From the NCBI GenBank assembly GCA_963930655.1, contig OZ005609.1:13961001-14025000 (forward strand): DNA of 64,000 bases, in the 5' to 3' direction. The position numbers and the translations under genes are program-made. The stretch is from Myrica gale. Lineage: Eukaryota; Streptophyta; Magnoliopsida; Fagales; Myricaceae. The notes under the pieces were generated by a model. It saw only the letters and a program-made list of their open reading frames with translations, did not search any database and was not told the DNA's origin. This document shows positions 57,181-64,000 of the stretch, in pieces; the stretch's first letter is position 1, and each line of letters starts with the position of its first letter.

Positions 57181-58299
57181 TTCCGGCTATGATATCCATT
57201 TTGAAAGAGAGAACCAATAAAAATTTTTAAAAAAAATAAAAAAGAGGAAGAAAAACAATAATCCAGTTAAAACAAGCATGGGCCAAAAGTATTGTTCCCA
57301 TGGCGGAATCCAAACTCGAAGAAATGTCGGCTTTCAATGTCCCAACCCATGTTCAAATGAGTTGGGCTTTTGTGTTTGTAAGGGGAAAGGGAAGACGTGA
57401 AATGCCTTTACGACGGATACATGGTTTAAATGAAAATGGATGGTTGGTTGAAAAAATAGTGGAGTGCAAGAACCCATGTAAAGCCATGGATCCATATTGG
57501 GATAAAACAATTAAAAGGTCCATTAGCCATTACACGACCAGCGACCTCCTTGGAAAAAGAAAAATAGAAACCCATGTAAAGCCATGGTTTTTGCAAATCT
57601 TTGAAAAAAAATAATTATAAGATCAACTTTTTTTTTCAAATCATCTCTTTCATTATAAAAAAAAATTATTCAAATTATTTTTCTTACTTTTTCATCAAAT
57701 TAAAATTTTAGTCCGCAAGCACAGAGAAGAGAAAGGGGAGACTCCAAAAGCTTCAAAAAGCCAAATGGAATTTTTGCTTATCAGTACAAAATAAAATACT
57801 TAAACACGAGATAAATACTATTCTAACTAGAATGGTCATTCTAAGGACGAAATGTATAGATTGATAGTCTGAGAGTACATTTTTCTTTTTTCAAATAGCA
57901 ATTTTAGGGAGGTAATTATAATTTTCTTCTTTTTTCTATTGAAAATATGCAGCTACATGTATTTATGTTGGCATTATCCAGAACTTAAGAAATACCATAG
58001 TATATATATATATATATTAAGTCACATGAACGTTTTTTCTCGCTCTTCTAAGAGAGCTCTTCATACACACTGTGGGGGTTCCCGACGTACTGGTTTGTTC
58101 TAAGCTTTTTCCTTGTTTTGTCTTACAGCTTTCGGTCGGCGGCTGCCTTTGCAAGCGGCCTGTTTGCTCCAGCAGCCAGCGCTGCCTGACATCTGCCCCC
58201 TTTGTCCCGCTTGTCTCCTTCTCTCTGTGCCTATATATCCCCTTCCCCTCTGTTGTAATCTTCATCCCTAACATTCCCCCCCCCCCCCCCCGCACGAAC
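57181..58299. other. Intergenic stretch, nothing firmly recognised
   Basis: A 104-codon frame at 57300-57614 has no known motif and no clear promoter; the phrase CCCATGTAAAGCCATGG occurs twice in it. An (AT)n lies at about 58003-58018. The GC-richer 58070-58275, ending in a C-run (about 58276-58291), may be the 5-prime leader of the LINE that follows. Confidence 0.4.
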
Positions 58300-58944
58300 C
58301 AAAGCTCTCAGTTGGGATATCAAGCCACCACCTTCCTGGCGGGATGATAGCGAAGCTGAGGCTACTGCTAACCTGATTTTGGTAGGCCATATGGTGGCAG
58401 AGCTTGAAATACCACTCCATGCGGCTAAAGGTGCTCTGAAGCGGGGTTTGGTGCTTTGATCCTCTCATGGATAAGGCTGAGTTGGCCACGAATGTTTTCC
58501 TGTGTGAGTTCAGTACCTAGGAGGCCAGGGCGAATGTCCTCGAATGGCAATCATGGATGGTCCAAGGATATTTGATGCTTCTTCAACTATGGCCACCAGG
58601 ACTTGCCTTGCAAGAGCTCAATCTGGACATTTGCTCCATATGGGTTCAGATTCATGGCCTAATTCTGGAGTGGTCCAATGAGATGTCAGCAAAACTCATG
58701 GGTGATATAATTGGGCAAATGCTGGAGATTGATAGGCGGGAGGCAAAAAGATTTGGTGTGTGCCCTTTATAAGGCTACAACTGCTGTTGGATACGAAGTT
58801 GTCCATCCCTTCCGGATATCTCATTCCCCTTGACGATTTGGAGTCAGTTCGTATTCTGTTTAAGTTTGAACGTTTTTCAGGATTTTGTTACGCTTTGTGG
58901 GCTGCTTGGACACAAGCAAGCATCTTGTGCTCATGCAACGACAG

Positions 58945-60626
58945 CAAAGGCGGATTCAAGGGGGTGGCCCTGGTCGGCCGTCACCTATTGGACCGGCCAA
59001 AAAAAAAATAATACATGTAAAATAATTTTTTTTTTAATATAAGTTGGTCTGGGCCTATGGGAGCCCGATCCCCATAGGCCCAGGCTAACCCTGATTTTAA
59101 GCCTGCGAAGATGGTTGAGGCATCTTTTAGGCTTGGACCAAAACGCACCCAACACATTTTGGTCTGGGCGTACAGTTGGGCAATACTTCAATGCTGTGAT
59201 CGATTTGGTCAGCTCTGTGTAAGTTAAGCTTTTCCTTGTTGGAGTCTAATTTAAATGTCTAAGCCCAAACTCGACCGAAGCCCAAACTTGCGTTGACATA
59301 TTGGACGAGTATCGGTGCAGTTTGGGCTAGCAGAAATTGATGGCTCCTAACGTGAGGCGGTCTGTCTGCCTTTTACACGTTTTTTTGAGATATTTTCCAT
59401 AAATAATTCAAGAAAAAAAGAACTGCCAAAGCAATGGATCCGATAAACTTTGATAGGTACCCTGTTCTTATGCGCGATGACAATTGACATGCATTGCCAT
59501 CTACAATGACCACTTTTTTGCAATGGATCCGATAAACTTTGATAGGTACCCTGTTTCTATTTGGTCACATTCATTTTATTGGCTATATTTGGTCGCATTG
59601 TTTTTATTGGCTATATTTGATCATATTTGATCATTTGTCTATTGTCATTAAAAACATGACTTGGTCCGTTGACTATTATTATTTTGCTCGGTCCACTTTT
59701 CAATTACCTATTAATGTTCAAGGCCAGATCACTCACAGTTTCGTTTTTCAAATACAAGATTTAAAAATTATCCATCTTGTACTTGAGGGGTGCTATTAGA
59801 TATCAAATCGTTATCAATATTTGATATGATATTATGGTTATATTCTATCAATTAGAATATCAAACATTTGGAGTATTATATGTTCCTAGTTCCTACGATC
59901 TCTGCTACCCATATTGTAAATACATGAAAAACGTATGAATGTGAAGAACAACACGAAAAAAGAAAAGGATTCATGAATCAACTAGAGGAAAATGAAAAAA
60001 AAAACGAGAAGGAAATAACTCGACACAAGTTTGGTCATGCTAAGTTACGCCGTCTTGCTGAGCTTTATCCAGAAGATTTTTACAATAGATGATCATTTGA
60101 TACTTAATACCTATATTAGAGATGTCAGAAGAAATGTTGTTTTTTCTGGGCTTCAAGATATTGGAGGTCTTGCTATGAAGATGGTTGAGACAAAAAAGAA
60201 TAATCTATTTCCATTAGTTTATCGACTTATTGAGTTGACATTGGTCTTACCAATTGCGACTGCGACCGTTGAAAGAGTATTTTCTGCAATGAATATCATC
60301 AAGAGTGATTTGCGTAACAGGATGAGAGAGAGGACTAGATGAATGATTGCATGACAGTGTACATCGAGCAAGAAGTTTTTAAAAATATTGAGAACGAAGT
60401 CATTTTGCAACATTTTCAGAAGATGCAAAAACGTAGAATGCAATTGTCATCTCTCAGTTGTACTACATAGTACGGTACGTGTATTCTATTATTTTTAATG
60501 TTTTTCGTCTTTAATTTTCGATATTGTAACTTGAAGAAGTAATTTTAAATTACGAAGAAAAAAAAATTCTTGTCATTTTGCATTTAAAGTTCGATCCCAT
60601 GAATTTCGATCCTGGATCCGCCACTG
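58945..60626 (+). mobile_element. hAT element inserted in LINE ORF1
   Basis: The left end CAAAGGCGGATTC pairs with the right end, reverse-complemented CAGTGGCGGATCC. The 8-bp target duplication has one mismatch: AACGACAG (58937-58944) and AACGACAA (60627-60634). At 1682 bp it retains only the C-terminal end of the transposase. Its ends are close to those of the hAT elements at 40087 and 49820. A 35-base direct repeat starting CAATGGATCCGATAAACTTT occurs near 59432 and 59520. Confidence 0.9.
60031..60465 (+). pseudogene. hAT transposase C-terminal remnant (hATC)
   Basis: The sequence reads LRRLAELYPEDF-like, then VVFSGLQDIGGLAMKMVETK, LVYRLIELTLVLPIATATVE and RVFSAMNIIKSDLRNRM, the dimerisation region of plant hAT transposases. 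After a frame change near 60330 it continues CMTVYIEQEVFKNIENEVI and LQHFQKMQKRRMQL, the usual C-terminus. It is clearly homologous to the remnant at 40745-41732 but separately deleted. It is not functional. Confidence 0.88.
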
Positions 60627-62018
60627 AACGACAATTGGTGAGGACTTTCCATTTCGACCATTGATGGCCTCCCTCCTCACAGTAGTTTTCGGCTAGAGAT
60701 GATGCAATCCCGAGCGGCTCCTGGCTCTTCCGGCACTCAACGGTTGGCATTCATGGTGGCTCACCCTTGAGTGGTGGCAAGACGACAGCGAGCCTGACCC
60801 CGCCAGCCATGTGGGACCGTCAACAGAGCCTGCTGAGACGTGCAACCAACCTAGCAATGATGTCCTGGCATAAGAAACGGAGTTGGCAGTGTAGTTGGCT
60901 CTTCAAGAAGCTGGGCTCGAGGAAGAAGACTGGTCCGGAGTTGATTTGGCTGAGAAAAATCATCAAAACCTTGCAACATGTGTGGGAACTAGTAACATGA
61001 AGAAAAATTTGTAACCTTCTATTCCACACCCCTCTACAGGCAAACAACAGGTAATATCAAACAATACTCCCTTACTCCTCATGCGTTCTAAGTATCATGC
61101 AGGAAAAGTAACAGAGTCGTTGGATGTTGAAACCGAGGTGGGGAGTGATAATCGTTTTTGAAGCTCAGCTCTCTTCACAAACGCACAACACTGCGGGTGA
61201 CGTGGAGATCACATCGATCCATCCTAAGGAAGCAAGTTGTGGACTCGGGCCCAGGTGCGCCAGTAACCACTTTGGTTGGGCTGATTAGGAAGGGGGGCTT
61301 AAGAGCCCATTGAAGCACCACTCGTTAGTCTTAAACGGAAAATGAAGCATTATGAGGCCCCTAAGGACATGTGTTTACTAAGCCCACTTCGAGCCTTGCT
61401 GAAAAAGCCTGGTGTAAGCACTATCAAGACTAAAGGCTAGACAGCAACTCACACTTTGTCGACTACCAGTAGTTTTTTCATTCTGTGCCGAGTCAAGTGG
61501 GCGGCCGACGGCAAAGTGACGATTCATGGCACTCCATCTTCTGATGAGACTACTTTGGCCAAGGAGGCGGGCCTTAACGTGCCCCCTCCGTCATGAAGTT
61601 GTGCTATTGGAACTGTCGTGGGCTCGGGAGAGCCATGGCATTGATGCAGCAGCACCTTCCTGAGATTGTGTGTCTTGCCGAAACCAAAGTCGTAAGTTTG
61701 TGTAGTAGATTTTTGAGTTTGGGGTTTGATGATGTGTAGGAGGTACCCCCTAGAGGGCGTAGTGGAGGTTTAGTGAAAGCCTAGAAAAAAGGGGTTGTTT
61801 TGCGAGTTCAGCAAACCTGCGATCATTTTGTGAATTGCATTGTAATCTCTGGCCCTCTGGATCATCAATGGCTTATCTCTTTTATATATGGTCCTACCCA
61901 TTGGAATGAAAAAGCAACGTTTTGGTATGAACTGGATAATAGTGGTGCTTCTTTTGGGGGGGGGGGGGGGTCCCTGGATTTGCGTTGGTGACTTCAATGG
62001 CATCGGGTCTGTGTTAAA

Positions 62019-62260
62019 AGAAACCGGGTCATGGACCCGGTAATCCGAGTAGGGTTTCCTACCCGGACGAGTATTGGGCCAACCCAATTTACTGACTTTA
62101 ACCCATTGGGTTAAGTCTGGGCTGACCATTGGGTCAGTCCAAGGGCCTTGAGGCCCGAATCTGTATCAGACCCGGCTTGACCGGGTCGTGCGACCCGCGT
62201 GGGCGGGCCGCCGGTTAGACCGCCGGTCCGATCCGACCGGACCGACAGATTAGATTATTA
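62019..62260. repeat. GC-rich CCGGGTC/GGACCCGG-type repeat
   Basis: The stretch is full of ACCCGG, GGGTCAG and GACCGGACC words that pair with one another, similar in style to the MITE at 22974-23413. It breaks the LINE and ends in a poly-T/poly-A stretch. The ends could not be fixed. Confidence 0.4.
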
Positions 62261-62324
62261 TTTTTTTATTTTTTTTAAAAAAATCAATTTTTATTTTTTT
62301 AAAAAAAAAATAATTTTATGCTTT

Positions 62325-62567
62325 TATGCTTGCATTAATTTCTAGAATTATTTGGATGTTCAATGTTTAATTGATTAAATTCTAGAAATAATAGTTTATT
62401 TTATGCTTGCATTAATTTCTAGAATTATTTGGATGTTCAATGTTTAATTAATTAAATTCTAGAAATATCAGTTTACTTTTATGCTTGCATTAATTTCTAG
62501 AATTATTATGATGTTCAATGTTTAATTGATTCAATTCTAGAAATATTAAGTTAATCTTTTATGCTTG
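62325..62567. repeat. Tandem repeat, three units of about 77-80 bp
   Basis: Units begin with TATGCTTGCATTAATTTCTA at 62325, 62402 and 62480; a partial fourth begins at 62560. Each holds TTCTAGAATTATT and AATTCTAGAAAT, which are themselves inverted. The copies differ at few positions. Confidence 0.9.
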
Positions 62568-63289
62568 ATTTATTATGTGAAAATCTAATTATAATGATAT
62601 GTTGATCATGCATAAAATGTTTGATGCCTAGACCAAGCATCATTAAATGAACCCACTAAGGTTGGTGGGAATATGGGGTATGATCGAACAATACAGGTCA
62701 GGGACAGTTCTGGCTAAGGCAAGTCTTGGTATAAAGGTCCTCAGACCTACCTCACTTACCTAGGAGCTCCTCTGCTTGTGTTTTAGAAAATACTATTGTC
62801 TCACCTTAAAGATTGGTTCATTTTTATTCTTGGATTAAGATTAGGCATTTATAAAGTTGACGGATATTGATGAAGTCGTAATTATCATAATGATTTTCGG
62901 AGAGCCACAGCATCCCAATTTTATATTGATGATTACATCAAGATTAATATATGAACTTCATAAAGAGAAATTAATATCCGTGTGGTAACTAAATTATAAA
63001 ATTGATTACTTTCCCCGCAGGGAAATTTTTTAATTTTATAACTTAGTTAGATTAAAATAATAAATTTTGTATTAACAATAAAATTTTCTTAGGCCCACAG
63101 GTACGGAGAATTTTATTCTTAATATTTAAAATTATTAGATTTAATAATAAAGAGTAAATTTCATGCATATGCAACCTTTGCCCACAGGTAGGTCGAAATT
63201 TACTATTAAATTGACATTGGTTGATTTAAATAAGGTCAATTCATAGCAATTAAGTAGTTTTATATTATATTGCAGTTATTTATTCTTTC
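62568..63289. other. AT-rich leader-like stretch before the Copia gag
   Basis: Non-coding, with short GCAGGGAAATTTTT and CCACAGGTA phrases repeated around 63019, 63095 and 63183. It may be the LTR/leader part of the Copia copy that follows, together with the tandem repeat, but no LTR ends were seen. Confidence 0.35.
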
Positions 63290-64000
63290 CTAATTGATAG
63301 TTCGTTGCGTGTTCCAATGCTAAGTGGTGATAATTTTGCTGACTGAAAGTAAAGTTTGCTTTTCACTCTGGAGTGTATGGAATTAGATGAAGCGCTCCGT
63401 GTAATGGAACCCACTATCACGGAATCAAGTACGCCACAGGAGATTTATGCTTATGAACGATTGGAGCGATCAAATCGCCTCAGTTTGATGTTCATTAAAT
63501 CTCACATCATCAAGAGTATTAGGGGTTCTATCCCTGAATGCATTAAAGCTAAGAATTTTTTAAAGTCCGTTGAAGAGCAATTTGTTACTTCTGAAAAAGG
63601 CATTAGCCAGCACCCTGATGAGAAAGCTGTCAAGCAAATCAATAAAGAGTTCAACTAGTGTGCGTGAGCACATAATGGAGATGAGAGACATTGCATCGCA
63701 ATTAAAATCTCTGGAAGTTGAAATTTCTGACTCATTCTTGGTTCGTCTAATTTTGAACTCTCTACCAAATGAGTATGACCCCTTTAAAATATCATACAAC
63801 ACACATAAGGAAAAATGGTCAGTGAATGATTTACTGACTATGTGTGTTCAAGAGGAAGAGAGGCTGAAACTCGAGAAACCTGAGAGTTCTCACTTTGTTT
63901 CTCGTGCTAAGGGGAAGACCAAGAAAGGCAAGGTTGTCCACAACTTCAAGAAGGAGAACAAGGTGCCAATTTAACTTGAATTATAATATTAATTCCTCAA
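63290..64000 (+). mobile_element. Copia gag fossil, continues past right edge
   Basis: The coding remnant (about 63310-63975) reads as a UBN2-type Copia gag: VPMLSGDNFAD, LECMELDEALRVMEPTIT, RSNRLSLMFIKSHIIKSIRG, then LKSLEVEISDSFLVRLILNS and LPNEYDPFKISYNTHKEKWS, ending in a basic stretch that usually precedes the zinc knuckle. It is broken, with a few breaks visible. The lineage differs from the other Copia copies in the window. Confidence 0.8.

Larger units (their letters stand above)
58300..62018 (+). mobile_element. LINE (L1-type) with ORF1 and start of ORF2, interrupted by a hAT element, 3-prime truncated
   Basis: ORF1 (about 58330-58944, resuming after 60634) shows the DUF4283-type gag-like region (WMVQGYLMLLQLWPP, NLDICSIWVQIHGLILEWSN, KLMGDIIGQMLEID) and a zinc-knuckle start CGLLGHKQASC just before the insertion. 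ORF2 starts at 61593 with MKLCYWNCRGLGRAMALMQQ and LPEIVCLAETKVV, then has FIYGPTHWNEKATFWYEL and PWICVGDFNGIGSV, the APE-type endonuclease. RT and RNase H are absent, so the element is cut near 62018. Frame changes (near 58770 and at the G-run 61957-61969) and stops make it inactive. The 5-prime border is approximate. Confidence 0.8.

Noticed and set aside
57300-57614. 104-codon plus-strand frame starting MAESKLEEMSAF
   Set aside because: No domain, no clear TATA box and an internal repeated phrase; not strong enough to call a gene.
62325-62567. CRISPR-like array
   Set aside because: Units are contiguous tandem repeats without unique spacers in plant DNA.
1-64000. tRNA, rRNA and known snRNA genes
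   Set aside because: I looked for T-loop GGTTCGAATCC-type and other conserved boxes and found no convincing gene by eye; tRNAscan-SE and Infernal would decide.

Overview
This window is plant nuclear DNA, almost certainly from a eudicot and plausibly a woody one. It has intron-bearing cell-wall enzyme genes with plant secretion signals, an ATL-type RING-H2 gene, AT-rich intergenic DNA, and dense layers of plant transposons (CACTA, hAT, MULE, PIF/Harbinger-like MITEs, LINEs, Copia and Gypsy-like LTR elements). I see no prokaryotic features. The species cannot be read from the sequence.

Layout. 1-2.2 kb: end of a minus-strand Copia fossil. 2.2-12.3 kb: a Harbinger-like MITE, a short non-autonomous CACTA element, an LTR-like block, then a decayed CACTA element with a Tnp2-type transposase and a second ORF. 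13.07-19.60 kb: a MULE with ~290 bp inverted ends, whose right arm holds a 5.3 kb solo LTR. 19.96-20.58 kb: an intact ATL-type E3 ubiquitin ligase gene. 21.4-23.4 kb: a non-autonomous CACTA element next to a hAT-type MITE. 24.36-24.90 kb: an intact invertase/pectin methylesterase inhibitor gene. 26.5-33.9 kb: a LINE whose 3-prime target-site duplication was split by a Copia element. 35.1-52.5 kb: three tandem minus-strand type I pectinesterase genes (here A, B, C) separated by hAT and MITE insertions. 53.4-64 kb: inverted-repeat elements nested in one another, a Tork-like Copia piece, a LINE carrying a hAT insertion, and a further Copia gag region at the right edge.

Biology. All recognisable non-transposon genes except the ATL gene act on the cell wall: one secreted PMEI/invertase-inhibitor-fold protein and three PMEI-PME pre-proteins that would de-methylesterify homogalacturonan after processing at an (R/K)RKL site. 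Each pectinesterase has two exons, with one phase-1 intron at the same codon. In gene C that intron has grown from about 0.2 kb to 1.88 kb through a hAT insertion, which carries an exon-like piece of a short-chain dehydrogenase gene with both splice sites. In gene B the first conserved cysteine pair of the PMEI domain is missing.

No clearly new biological system was found. The most unusual signals are the captured SDR exon inside the pectinesterase intron, the paired cysteine loss in gene B, and several precisely readable nested insertions. Translations, motifs, splice junctions and target-site duplications were read by eye; family names come from motif recognition, not database searches.
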